37,777 nt of DNA from the NCBI GenBank assembly GCA_903925075.1, contig CAIYDQ010000054.1, positions 1 through 37,777 on the forward strand. The letters run 5' to 3'. The position numbers were made by a program, and so were the translations under genes. Shown here piece after piece: positions 23,348-31,362 of this stretch (within the stretch, counting starts at the first letter, position 1; each line of letters starts with the position of its first letter). The notes beneath the pieces are model-generated. The model did no database searches and was not told where the DNA came from. It worked only from the letters and a program-made list of their open reading frames with translations. The stretch comes from an uncultured Geobacter sp. Lineage in GTDB: Bacteria > Desulfobacterota > Desulfuromonadia > Geobacterales > Geobacteraceae.

Positions 23348-24922
23348 TTACTTCTCTTCGCCGGGCTGCAGGCCGGGCTCGAACCCGCCCACTTCGTGGT
23401 AAACCACGTTGTTCTCGGTCTCGTATGCCCTGACGGTGGGAATTTTCCCGGGTAGGCCAAGCTCGTTCCAGCGCGCGGCGACCGCGTCGTAGGTGCTCTC
23501 TCTGAGTGTGGTGCGCTTGGAGAAGACCGGCAGGTGGCGGTGTTCCCGGCAGGCGTTGATGAGCGCCTTGGAGCCGTAGGGGCGCTTTTCCGGCGGATTC
23601 TGGGTGGGGTCGAGCCAGGTGCTCCAGGTGTCGCGCAGGATGTCGATATCTTCGACCGGGTTGCAGCGGCTGGCCATGGCCCAGATCACCTCGTCCATGT
23701 TGGTCGGGTCGATATCCTCCTCGACGGCGATGATCCACTTGGTGTAGTACGCGCCGCCGGGGCACTGGGCGGCCAGGGCCAGCACCTGTGCCGCGTGGCC
23801 GGCGTAGCGCTGCTCCATGCTGATCACCGTCATGCCGAAGCCGCCGGCTGCGGCCGGATGGGAGTAAACGCCGTGGATGCCCGGGATGCCGAGCTTGTCC
23901 AGGTCGTCCCAGATCTTGGCCGAACGGATGATGGAAAAGAAGCCGCTCTGCTCGCAGGAGGGGTAGTCGGCCATCAGGGCGTTGGTGGTGATCGGCTTGG
24001 AGCGGTAATGGACCGCGGTGATTTCGATCAGCGGGCAGCCGGCTTCCGGACGGCCGTAGTAGCCGGGGAATTCGCCGAAGGGACCTTCCGCCATGACCGA
24101 GTTGGGGCGGATGATCCCTTCGATCACCAGTTCGGCGTTGGCCGGCAGCAGCAGGTCGGTGGTCTTGCCGCGCACCACGGGGATCGCCTGGCCCTTGATG
24201 CCGCCGGCGAATTCGTACTCGGAGACGTTTTTGGGGAAGGTCTGCGAGCCGACCATCATGAACAGCGGGTCGATGCCCCAGGCCGCGGCCACTTCGATGG
24301 ATTTGCCCTGCTGCCAGGCGCGGGTGATGTGCAGACGCGCATCCTTGCCCGGAGAGAGGTAGAGGCCGACCTTGTTTTTACCCTGCTGCATCATGCGGTA
24401 GGTGCCGATGTTGATGTAGCCGGAATCGGGGTCGCGGGTGATGACCGCGTCGGCGGTGCCGGCGTAGCGTCCGCCGTCCAAAGGCCAGTGCCTGGGGATC
24501 GGCAGCAGGTCGAGGTCGATCTGGTCGCCGAGCAGGGTGTTCTCGTAGAGCGGTGCCTCGGCGGCCGAGACCTCGCGGGGAGGGATGCGCAGTTTCAGCT
24601 TGTCTTTCGCCTTTTTGATCAGTTCGACCGCAGGGGTGTCGGCCGGCTCTTCCAGCGTCATGGCTACCCGTTTGAGGCTCGGTCCCAGGATGTTCCAAAG
24701 GGGCCTGGCGCCGATGGGGCTCGTCTCGAAGCCGGCCGGATTCTCGAACAGCACTGCGGGGGACGGATCTTGTTTGGCAAGCAGATAGCCGATCGCGGAC
24801 ATCTCTTCGTCGCGGTTGACGGGTTCGCTCACCCTCACCAATTCACCGATTTCTTCCACCCGCGAAAGCCATTCGCGCAGGTCCTGAATCGGCTCCGTCT
24901 TCTCGTTTTTCGCCTTTTCCAT
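23348..24922 (-). CDS. UbiD-family prenyl-FMN (de)carboxylase 1
   Basis: The 524-residue cytoplasmic enzyme belongs to the family that adds or removes CO2 at unsaturated or aromatic carbons using prenylated FMN. Catalytic residues by eye against Fdc1/UbiD: Arg176 in NIGTYRMM, Glu279 and Glu284 in AEGPFGEFPGYYG, metal ligands Asn171 and Glu235. The usual third ligand, His, appears to be Asp194. The full R-E-E set argues for an active enzyme. GGGAGG precedes the ATG. The gene stands alone with its own promoter and terminator. A MarR gene, an aromatic-acid permease and a UbiX gene lie upstream on the same strand. Likely substrates are hydroxybenzoates or another aromatic acid; a role in ubiquinone synthesis is unlikely in a menaquinone-using anaerobe. 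Confidence 0.85.
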   Translation of the reverse strand: MEKAKNEKTEPIQDLREWLSRVEEIGELVRVSEPVNRDEEMSAIGYLLAKQDPSPAVLFENPAGFETSPIGARPLWNILGPSLKRVAMTLEEPADTPAVELIKKAKDKLKLRIPPREVSAAEAPLYENTLLGDQIDLDLLPIPRHWPLDGGRYAGTADAVITRDPDSGYINIGTYRMMQQGKNKVGLYLSPGKDARLHITRAWQQGKSIEVAAAWGIDPLFMMVGSQTFPKNVSEYEFAGGIKGQAIPVVRGKTTDLLLPANAELVIEGIIRPNSVMAEGPFGEFPGYYGRPEAGCPLIEITAVHYRSKPITTNALMADYPSCEQSGFFSIIRSAKIWDDLDKLGIPGIHGVYSHPAAAGGFGMTVISMEQRYAGHAAQVLALAAQCPGGAYYTKWIIAVEEDIDPTNMDEVIWAMASRCNPVEDIDILRDTWSTWLDPTQNPPEKRPYGSKALINACREHRHLPVFSKRTTLRESTYDAVAARWNELGLPGKIPTVRAYETENNVVYHEVGGFEPGLQPGEEK

Positions 24923-24957
24923 TTTGCTACCTCCCGAAAGAATAGTTGATAAGTGAA

Positions 24958-24986
24958 ACTATATTCCTGATCGAAAAACATGTCAA
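24958..24986 (-). promoter_or_regulatory. Promoter of ubiD-like gene 1, shared with ubiX 1
   Basis: On the minus strand TTGACA (24981-24986), 17 bases, then TATAGT (24958-24963), about 30 bases before the start codon. The -10 context AGGAATATAGTTTCA and the upstream TTTTATTTT tract recur at 28639-28667 before ubiX 1. Confidence 0.75.
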
Positions 24987-25436
24987 GCAAAATAAAATGA
25001 CGTTTAAATCTTTCTGGAGATTTTTTTTGGCTGTGCCTATCCGGGGGGCGATGCCGGCTTGCGGAGGGCGGTTGAGGGATCGCAGTCAGTCGTGGTAGTT
25101 AGCGCAGGCGAGAGATGATTATCGCGCTAAATCAGCATGTTCGGCGGGTCGCTTCGCCTGGCGCGCGCTTCAAGCCCGCCAGCGGGCTAGCGTGTCGTGA
25201 TAAAAAGTATAATGGCGGTTTACGTTTTTTCCGGGGAAGGAACCCACGGCCACGACCTGCTTCGCGGGAGCGAGACGGTTTAGCACAAGGTTTCGGCGTC
25301 TCGCTGTGATTTGCTTGGCGTGGGGGCGAACCTTGTGTTCGCCCCTGGTTCCGGCGAGCGAAGAGGGCGAATACAAGATTCGCCCCTACCAAGGCAAGGA
25401 AAATCCGTAGGCTGGGCTGGCGGTGCGCGGTGCGGC
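24987..25436. other. Intergenic DNA with dispersed palindromes
   Basis: I see no gene. The left part is AT-rich up to about 25030. The rest resembles repeat debris, including the two related palindromes at 25323-25385. Short frames here lack ribosome-binding sites. Confidence 0.45.
25323..25385. repeat. Pair of related GGGCGAA palindromes
   Basis: GGGGCGAA (25323-25330) / TTCGCCCC (25338-25345) with loop CCTTGTG, and GGGCGAAT (25365-25372) / ATTCGCCC (25378-25385) with loop ACAAG. The two are inverted relative to each other (CTTGTG against ACAAG). They resemble the GTAGGGGCGAA-type intergenic repeats found in many bacteria. Confidence 0.6.
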
Positions 25437-25471
25437 AAAAAAAAGGGCCGCGCGGTTTTCCCGCACGGCCC
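25437..25471 (-). terminator. Rho-independent terminator of the marR gene
   Basis: On the minus strand GGGCCGTGCGG (25461-25471) pairs with CCGCGCGGCCC (25445-25455), with one wobble pair and a 5-base loop, followed by eight T (25437-25444). Confidence 0.85.
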
Positions 25472-25501
25472 CTGGCAACTTCACCCGGTGTCGGATCCGG
25501 A

Positions 25502-25960
25502 TCAGCCCAGTTGGGCAAGGACGTTGGCGTGGGCGCGCCTCAGGACATCCTTGCAGATCTGCAATTCATTTTCGTCGATGCCGACGCTGGCCTGGTGCAG
25601 CACCTCCTGGACGATGGGGGTTATCTCCTCCATGACGGCCTTTCCCTGCTCAGTCAGATAGAGGATCTTCTCGCGGCCGTCAGTGGGGCCGGGCACCCGC
25701 TTGATCAGCCCCAGGGCCTCGGTACTGGCCACCACGCGGGCTACCGTGGCCTTGTCCTTGAACATCCTGTCCGCCAGCACGAACTGCGGCTGGGCGTTTC
25801 TATCCCAGACGTAGACCAGGACGGCCCACTGCTCCGGTGAGATCGTGTATCCGTGTTTGGCGCGTTCCTGGTTGAAGCGCTTCAAGATCCCTCGGGAGAA
25901 CTGCGTGGCCAGGTGCCCCAGGGATTCGTCCAGTTTGTAATCAAGATCGGCTATTTTCAT
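25502..25960 (-). CDS. MarR-family transcriptional regulator
   Basis: The 152-residue protein has the MarR layout: helix 1 dimerisation region, winged helix with LADRMFKDKATVARVVASTE as recognition part, and the wing DGREKILYLTEQG with the typical Asp-x-Arg. Such proteins usually repress aromatic-acid genes until the ligand binds. It lies between the ubiD-like gene and the aromatic-acid permease. The matching promoters of ubiD 1 and ubiX 1, with a partly palindromic element around the -10 box, are its likely targets. No ribosome-binding site is seen before the ATG; the promoter at 25969-25997 would start the mRNA at or next to it. Confidence 0.88.
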   Translation of the reverse strand: MKIADLDYKLDESLGHLATQFSRGILKRFNQERAKHGYTISPEQWAVLVYVWDRNAQPQFVLADRMFKDKATVARVVASTEALGLIKRVPGPTDGREKILYLTEQGKAVMEEITPIVQEVLHQASVGIDENELQICKDVLRRAHANVLAQLG

Positions 25961-25968
25961 AATCGAGC

Positions 25969-25997
25969 AAGATACAACGATCTGGAGCCGGTTTCAA
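25969..25997 (-). promoter_or_regulatory. Candidate marR promoter giving a leaderless or very short-leader mRNA
   Basis: On the minus strand TTGAAA (25992-25997), 17 bases, then TATCTT (25969-25974). The expected start of transcription is only a few bases before the ATG at 25960, in line with the absence of a ribosome-binding site. Confidence 0.4.
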
Positions 25998-26130
25998 CGT
26001 AAATCTGACGAACGGCGATCTTTTTCATTAATATCCTTGCAGCTCGCAGTCGCCAACGCCTCCCTGTGGGCGCCCTCGTCGCTCAGCCCGCGCTATCCCG
26101 AGAGGGCGTGCCGCAGAAAGGCCTGGCGAT

Positions 26131-27504
26131 CTAGGCCTCGAACTCCAGCTCGCTTTCCGTCTCGGGCTCCGGCGCCTCGGCCGTTTTCTGCTGGCTGGCG
26201 AGGAAGCTGATGGTCAAAGCCGCGGTCGCCGCCAGGGTTACGGGTATGGCGCCGATCATGAAGATGTGCTGGATATCCCAGTGCAGGGAAAGCATGATGC
26301 CGCCGATGATCGGGCCGATGATGGAGCCGATCCTGCCGATGCCGAAGGCCCAGCCTACTCCGGTGGAACGGATGGTGGTGGGATAGAGGTTGGCCGTCAG
26401 TGCGTTGGCGCCCCCCTGGCCGCCGACCACGAAGACCCCGGCGCCGAAAACGGTCAGGAAAAGCGCGCCGACCGAGGTGCCGACCGAGCCGATCAGCACG
26501 ATCAGCACGGCCGCGCCCAGGTAAACCAGCGCCAGCACGCGGAAGGCCGAAAACTTGTCGAAACATTTGCCCAGGAACATCGGACCCACGGAACCGCCCA
26601 CCTGGAACATCGCCGTAATCAGGATCGCATAGTGCACCGCCACGCCGGAATCGTTCATAACGGTGGGGAGCCAGTTGGAAAGGAAATACATGGTGAAAAG
26701 GCTCATGAAGAAGACGACCCAGATCAGCAGCGTCAGCGCCGCCCGGCCGTTGGTGAACAGATGCTTGACCGGGAATCCTTTGGCCTGGTGTTCTTCCACG
26801 GTGAACACCGTCTGGGAGTTCAGCTGGAGCTCGGGGGCGATCTTTTTAAGTATGGCGAGCACCTTGTCGTTGCTTTTCCCCCTCAGCACCAAATAACGCA
26901 GGGACTCCGGCGCGAAGGCGAGCATGACCAGGAAGCCGATCAAAGGGGCGACGCCCCCCAGGACGAACACCGATTTCCAGCCGAACTTGCTGATCATGCT
27001 GGCGGCGGCGACCCCTCCCAGGGCGGCCCCGATGGAAAATCCGCTGAACATGAGCATGGTGACCGTATGTCTGATCCTGGCGGGGGCGTATTCGCTGGTC
27101 ATGGCGATCACGTTGGGGATGGCGCCGCCCAGCCCCAGGCCGGTCAGGAAGCGGAATACCAGCAGTTCCTGCATCGAGCCCGAGGTCGCCGTCAAGAGCG
27201 AGAAGAGCCCGAAGAAGAAGGCGCAGAAGACGAGGATGGGCTTGCGGCCGAAGCGGTCGGCCAAGGGGCCGAAGCCGAGGGCGCCGAACATCATCCCCAC
27301 CAGGCCCGCCGAGAAGACCGGGCTGAGGGCGGCGCGGGTGACGTGCCAGGATTTCAAGATGGCGGGTGCGATATAACCTATCGCCTGGGCGTCGAATCCG
27401 TCCATCATGGCTATCATCGCGCAAAAACAGACGACCATTATCTGATAGCGACTCATCTTTCGGTTGTCGATCAGACTGCGAATGTCCAGCGTCTTTTCGT
27501 ACAT
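26131..27504 (-). CDS. MFS aromatic-acid:H+ symporter (AAHS, PcaK/BenK-like)
   Basis: The 457-residue inner-membrane protein has 12 hydrophobic segments. The first carries MIAMMDGFDAQAIGYIAPAI; the DGFD motif is typical of the AAHS family, which brings in benzoate, 4-hydroxybenzoate or protocatechuate with protons. The loop 2-3 motif GPLADRFGRKPIL and its repeat-like partner in the second half are present. A Glu-rich tail ends the protein (EPETESELEFEA). The start at 27504 has GGAGGTGACAGC upstream; an earlier ATG at 27564 is unlikely. The gene probably supplies the substrate for the UbiD 1/UbiX 1 pair on either side of it. Confidence 0.88.
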   Translation of the reverse strand: MYEKTLDIRSLIDNRKMSRYQIMVVCFCAMIAMMDGFDAQAIGYIAPAILKSWHVTRAALSPVFSAGLVGMMFGALGFGPLADRFGRKPILVFCAFFFGLFSLLTATSGSMQELLVFRFLTGLGLGGAIPNVIAMTSEYAPARIRHTVTMLMFSGFSIGAALGGVAAASMISKFGWKSVFVLGGVAPLIGFLVMLAFAPESLRYLVLRGKSNDKVLAILKKIAPELQLNSQTVFTVEEHQAKGFPVKHLFTNGRAALTLLIWVVFFMSLFTMYFLSNWLPTVMNDSGVAVHYAILITAMFQVGGSVGPMFLGKCFDKFSAFRVLALVYLGAAVLIVLIGSVGTSVGALFLTVFGAGVFVVGGQGGANALTANLYPTTIRSTGVGWAFGIGRIGSIIGPIIGGIMLSLHWDIQHIFMIGAIPVTLAATAALTISFLASQQKTAEAPEPETESELEFEA

Positions 27505-27845
27505 GCTGTCACCTCCATTGTATTTAACGTGCGGGGCTTGGTTGAAAAACGGTAGTTGTGCCATGTTCCGAACAGAAATCCAGGGTGATGTCTTAGGTTG
27601 ATGTACGCGAGGCCATGGCGAGGATCGCGCCGGCTCCGCCTGAAGCGGGAAAAGGAGACGGGGCTTTCACCCGTGATCCCTGATCTTGTTGAAGGACGAA
27701 TCGCGGCTGCCTGGCGGGGCGCAAAAATGGATCATGCCGTCTCCAATGGTTCGACAGTGCAGCGCTTAGGGCGGATTGGCCGCCGCATGTGCCGCACTGT
27801 CGTTTTTGCAGCCAGGGACGGCCGGCTGAGAGCCGGCCGCTCGCG
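27505..27845. other. Intergenic region between ubiX 1 and the permease
   Basis: These 341 bases hold no gene. They contain the long-range inverted repeat CGACAGTGC (27752-27760) / GCACTGTCG (27794-27802), the perfect 11-base palindrome TGTTCCGAACA (27564-27574) upstream of the permease, and a CGGCCGGCT hairpin just after the ubiX stop without a T-run. The permease therefore probably has its own promoter, which I could not identify. Confidence 0.45.
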
Positions 27846-28424
27846 TCAAGCCGCTTTGGCGGCCGGCTCTTTCCACCGTTTCATGAGCTGATGCGGGATC
27901 TCGAACTGATCCAGCGCTTTGCCGACCGTATGGTTAACTATGTCGTCGATGGTTTGCGGCAGGTTGTAAAAGGCCGGCACCGGCGGCAGCAGCACCGCGC
28001 CGTAACGGGAGGCCTGCGCCATCAGCTCGATGTGCCCCAGGTGCAGGGGGGTCTCGCGCAGCAGCAGCACCAGCCGTCGGCGCTCCTTGAGGCAGACGTC
28101 GGCGGCGCGGGCCAGCAGGTTGTCGTTGTGGGAATTGGCGATCTGCGACAAGGTCTTGATGGAGCAGGGAGCCACGATCATGCCGGCGGTGATGAACGAG
28201 CCGCTGGCCACGGCCGCGCCGATGTCGCCGTGCTTGTGCACCACGTCGGCCAGGGCCTCCACGTCGGAGGCGCTCCAATTGGTCTCCTCGTCGATGGTGC
28301 GCTTGGCCGAGGGCGACATCACCAGGTGGGTTTCGATGTCGGGCACTTCCCTGAGCGCTTCCAGCGCGCGGATGCCGTAGATGGCGCCGGAGGCTCCGGA
28401 CAGGCCGATGATGAGTCGCCGCAT
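27846..28424 (-). CDS. ubiX: UbiX-family flavin prenyltransferase 1
   Basis: The 192-residue flavoprotein makes prenyl-FMN from FMN and dimethylallyl phosphate, the cofactor UbiD enzymes need. It has the complete family pattern: GLSGASGAIYGIR (FMN phosphate loop), SGSFITAGMIVAPCSIKTLS, RAADVCLKERRRLVLLLRETP and PPVPAFYNLPQTIDDIVNH. AAGGAG lies eight bases before the ATG. It has its own promoter, almost identical to that of ubiD 1. Together with the MarR gene and permease it forms a set; the separate UbiX 2 gene serves the other operon. Confidence 0.92.
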   Translation of the reverse strand: MRRLIIGLSGASGAIYGIRALEALREVPDIETHLVMSPSAKRTIDEETNWSASDVEALADVVHKHGDIGAAVASGSFITAGMIVAPCSIKTLSQIANSHNDNLLARAADVCLKERRRLVLLLRETPLHLGHIELMAQASRYGAVLLPPVPAFYNLPQTIDDIVNHTVGKALDQFEIPHQLMKRWKEPAAKAA

Positions 28425-28638
28425 ACATTAGCTCCTTTTCGGTGTCGGGCAACGGCCCCACCGCTTGATTTGGACCGAGCCCCGCGAGCGCCCGGCGCTG
28501 CGCCACTCGGCAAAGCCGGCCAGGCAGTCGGCCGGGGACCGGCTGCACCCCCGCAATAATCGGGTAGGCGCAGCTGCCTGGCAGGGGTTGCCGGACATTT
28601 GCCGGCGAGGCGTCGGTGAAAGATCGTTGACGTTTGAA

Positions 28639-28667
28639 ACTATATTCCTCAATAAATTACAAGTCAA
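28639..28667 (-). promoter_or_regulatory. Promoter of ubiX 1, near-copy of the ubiD 1 promoter
   Basis: On the minus strand TTGACT (28662-28667), 17 bases, then TATAGT (28639-28644), with AGGAATATAGTTTCA over the -10 box and TTTTATTTT upstream, as at 24958-24986. TTGA (28634-28637) and TCAA (28649-28652) bracket the element, giving a partly palindromic 19-base site. The leader to the ubiX start is about 200 bases. Confidence 0.75.
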
Positions 28668-29225
28668 GAGAAAATAAAATACCGTTATTGAGATTTTGCG
28701 AATTTTTTAAAAATGCCGTCGCGGCCCTCTCGTGCTGCGTCTATCCGGCCCCCGCAGCCGCGCCCGCCTGATTTTTAAACTGCAACTGCCGGTAAAATAA
28801 GGATAGTGCGGAAGCGCTTGTTGGGGGCTCCCTGGCGGCGAGTTCCGGAGCACTCCGCGAACGGTTCTCTTGTTGGATTCCAGAGCATTAGCCGCAGGTA
28901 AAAGAAACGTGCAAGGTGAAGTCCAATATAACTATGGTTTATGGGGTTTGGCCGGCGGTGATAAAAGAGCGTTAACTGCCTGTTTGGCTGCGGGGCGCGG
29001 GCGGCGGATGAAGGGATTGCGGTGCCTTCCCAGGGCTGGGGGGTGGGGGAAGGTGTCACGTCAGCACATGTGGCCAATTCCCCCACCCCCCAACCCCTTC
29101 AACCCCCAAGGGGAGGGGGAGCACTCGGCAAAAGCCAATTGGGGGGTGCGAGGCTGCGGGTAGGGGAGGGGGGAGGGACGCGGGCGACGCCCTTTGAGCG
29201 CTTGCCTTCCGCGCCGCGTCGCGCC
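28668..29225. other. Long non-coding region between ubiX 1 promoter and the sigma-54 activator
   Basis: I see no gene in about 560 bases. A perfect 14-bp inverted repeat, GGGGGGTGGGGGAA (29038-29051) / TTCCCCCACCCCCC (29078-29091) with a 26-base loop, stands in a run of C- and G-tracts. A further CCCC...GGGG stem follows at about 29093-29120. These may end or protect the activator mRNA arriving from the right. Short plus-strand frames here have low-complexity translations and no ribosome-binding sites. Confidence 0.45.
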
Positions 29226-30896
29226 TTAGCCGCTCAGCTCGCTTTCGGCGCGCGCCCTGCAGAGGCGGCGCCACAGGGTGGTGACGCTGATTCCCAGCTC
29301 GCGCGCGGTCTTTTCGCGGTTGCCGTTGAAGCGCTCGAGGGTCTCGAAGAGCATCAGGCGCTCGGCCTCGGCCAGCCGGTCGGTGAGCGTCGCGCGCCGC
29401 GGTTCGTCCGCGGAGCGCGGCATGACGGGCGCGCCCCGCTCCGCGGACGGGCCGCGCTGGACCGGCTCCTCCGGCCGCGCGGCCGCCTGGCGGGCCGCCT
29501 CCACGATCTTGGGCGGCAGGTGGCCGACTTGGATCTTTTCCCCGAAGCTCAGGCTCACCAGCCGCTCCATGACGTTGCGCAGTTCGCGCACGTTCCCCGG
29601 CCACTGGTAGCTGACCAGAAGCGCCATGGCCCCCTCGTCTATTTCCGGAATCGGCACCCCGTCGGCGCGGGCCAGTTTTTCCAGGATGCCGCCCACCAGC
29701 ACCGGGATATCCTCCACCCCCTGGCGCAGCGGCGGGATATAGATGTCGATCACGTTCAGGCGATAATAAAGGTCGCTGCGGAATTGCCCCTCGTCCATGC
29801 AGCGCACCATGTCGCGGTTGCAGGTCGCGATGATGCGCACGTCCACCGGAATCGAGCGGTCGGCCCCGACGCGCCGCACCTCGTGCTCCTGCAACACCCG
29901 CAGCAACTTGGCCTGCAGATCGAGCGGCGCCTCGCTGATCTCGTCCAGGAGCAGGGTGCCATGGTTGGCCTGTTCGAACAACCCCGCCTGCCCCCCCCGG
30001 CGCGCCCCTGTGAAGGCCCCCTCCACATAGCCGAAGAAGGTGCTCTCCACCAGACTCTCCGGCAGCGCCGAGCAGTTGATGGCCACGAAGGGCTTGTCCG
30101 AGCGGGCCGAGGCGTTGTGGATCGCCTGGGCGAAGAGCTCCTTGCCGGTGCCGCTCTCTCCGAAGATGATCACCGGGGAGTTGCTGGGTGCGGCGCTTTG
30201 GGCGAGTTTGAGCGGCGCGGTCAGGCGCGGCCCCCGGCAGATGATGTCCTGCCAGGTGTATTTGGCGGTGCGCCTTTTTTGCACCTCGTCGAGCAACTTC
30301 TCGCGCTGGCTGGTCGAATAGGCGTTGTTGAACCCGAAGCCGAAGGTCGGCGAGATCGGGATGCGCACCGCGGTCGCGCCGGGGATGGTGCGGGAGGCGC
30401 CGATCTGCGAGCGGCCGGTGCGCATCGCCTCCAGGCAGCTCTCCGCGATGGTCCCCGGCCCCTGGCGCACCGTGCGCGATTTGGGGTCGGCCGTGTACAG
30501 GCGGCGGCCGCTGGCGTCGAAGAGCACCGCCTCTCCCCCCGCGACTTCGGCGATCAGCGGCAGCGTCTCCTGCAAGGTCTGGAAAAGACGGTCCTGGCGC
30601 GCGACGCGCTCGGAGTTGGATGCGGCCAGCACCAGACCGCCGCCGATGGGGATGGCGAAGCATTCGCCGCCATTCTCTTCCTCCAGCACCCCGAGCGGGC
30701 GCCCCTGGGCCGCGGCTTCCCGGCACAACTCCAACAGCGAATTCTCGATCAGCGCAGCCGGCGTGCCGTCCGGCTCGACTCCCCCCAGGCAGCGACCGTC
30801 GGCGTCGGCCACGAAGGCGACCCCCCCGGTGGCCCGCGCGATCAGGGGGAGCGCTGCGATAAAAATCTCCTTCAATCCGGCCGTTTTCCTTTCCAC
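29226..30896 (-). CDS. Sigma-54-dependent transcriptional activator (bacterial enhancer-binding protein)
   Basis: The protein has about 556 residues. An N-terminal sensory part (about 1-190) has two halves that look like GAF/PAS-type ligand domains (GGVAFVADADGRCLGG and GGEAVLFDASGRRLYT). The AAA+ domain follows, with Walker A GESGTGKE (about 246-253), the sigma-54 contact loop GAFTGA (about 293-298), Walker B LLLDEI and an Arg finger region. A Fis-type helix-turn-helix (NREKTARELGISVTTLWRRL) ends it. There is no receiver domain, so it probably senses a ligand itself. I prefer the GTG at 30896 with AAGGGAGG before it over the TTG at 30911. It is divergent from the ubiX 2-ubiD 2 operon, whose sigma-54 promoter it very likely activates. 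Confidence 0.92.
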   Translation of the reverse strand: MERKTAGLKEIFIAALPLIARATGGVAFVADADGRCLGGVEPDGTPAALIENSLLELCREAAAQGRPLGVLEEENGGECFAIPIGGGLVLAASNSERVARQDRLFQTLQETLPLIAEVAGGEAVLFDASGRRLYTADPKSRTVRQGPGTIAESCLEAMRTGRSQIGASRTIPGATAVRIPISPTFGFGFNNAYSTSQREKLLDEVQKRRTAKYTWQDIICRGPRLTAPLKLAQSAAPSNSPVIIFGESGTGKELFAQAIHNASARSDKPFVAINCSALPESLVESTFFGYVEGAFTGARRGGQAGLFEQANHGTLLLDEISEAPLDLQAKLLRVLQEHEVRRVGADRSIPVDVRIIATCNRDMVRCMDEGQFRSDLYYRLNVIDIYIPPLRQGVEDIPVLVGGILEKLARADGVPIPEIDEGAMALLVSYQWPGNVRELRNVMERLVSLSFGEKIQVGHLPPKIVEAARQAAARPEEPVQRGPSAERGAPVMPRSADEPRRATLTDRLAEAERLMLFETLERFNGNREKTARELGISVTTLWRRLCRARAESELSG

Positions 30897-30980
30897 GTAG
30901 CCTCCCTTCAACCCACCCGCGCCTGCTTCGACCGACGCCGACGGTCCCCTGCGGACGCGGGCGTCCCGGTTTTCATGCCA

Positions 30981-31037
30981 AACAGTTCACATCTGCATTT
31001 ACACCGGCAGTTGTGAAATGTCAACAGTTCAAATCTG
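30981..31037 (+). promoter_or_regulatory. Candidate enhancer (UAS) pair for the sigma-54 activator
   Basis: AACAGTTCACATCTG (30981-30995) and AACAGTTCAAATCTG (31023-31037) differ at one base and are exactly 42 bases apart, four helical turns. TTCACA (30986-30991) and TGTGAA (31012-31017) form an additional inverted pair. They lie about 50-100 bases upstream of the -24/-12 promoter, as expected for enhancer sites. Confidence 0.65.
30996..31024 (-). promoter_or_regulatory. Sigma-70 promoter of the activator gene, embedded in the UAS
   Basis: On the minus strand TTGACA (31019-31024), 17 bases, then TAAATG (30996-31001). One UAS copy overlaps the -35 box and the other directly follows the -10 box, so the activator could repress its own gene when bound. 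Confidence 0.55.
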
Positions 31038-31083
31038 AAAGCGGCGAAAACAATGTAACGCCGTTTTCCGTGGTTTTTCGAGT

Positions 31084-31099
31084 TGGCACACCGGTTGCA
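31084..31099 (+). promoter_or_regulatory. Sigma-54 promoter of the ubiX2-ubiD2-CoA-transferase operon
   Basis: TGGCACACCGGTTGCA: TGGCAC at -24, five bases, TTGCA at -12, with GG-N10-GC spacing. This is essentially the consensus. It leaves a leader of about 250 bases before ubiX 2. That leader contains the perfect palindrome GGCAAATTTGCC (31250-31261) and two copies of CGGCTCCG, but no gene. Confidence 0.88.
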
Positions 31100-31362
31100 G
31101 TTAGTGAGTCATCAGGCAAGCGGCGCGGTCGGCCAGCCAAGGCAATTAGCTGATATCTGTAGTAAGCGGCGGGGAGCGACGCGGCCGTGTAGGCCAAAAC
31201 GTCTTTTTACCATCCGCTGGCCGATGTCGGCGGCGGGGCGGCTCCGAGGGGCAAATTTGCCGGAATTTAAAACGGCTCCGTAATAGCTTAAAACTTCGTT
31301 TGCAAGTTTGGCTGAACGCTTGGCCCCAACCAGAAGCAGAATCGGGAAAAAGGAGAGTCCGC

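Noticed and set aside
23348..24922. UbiD/UbiX genes as ubiquinone biosynthesis genes
   Set aside because: Two sets linked to aromatic-acid carriers and regulators in a presumed menaquinone-using anaerobe point to catabolism.
27550..27572. TGGCAC on the minus strand upstream of the permease as a sigma-54 promoter
   Set aside because: The -12 position reads CCGTT instead of TTGCA, so the GG-N10-GC rule fails.
28870..29163. Small plus-strand open frame (97 codons)
   Set aside because: No ribosome-binding site, overlaps G/C-tract hairpins, and its translation is low in complexity.
29022..31016. Plus-strand open frame (664 codons) antisense to the sigma-54 activator
   Set aside because: The translation has no recognisable fold and it crosses G-tract hairpins and the activator promoter.
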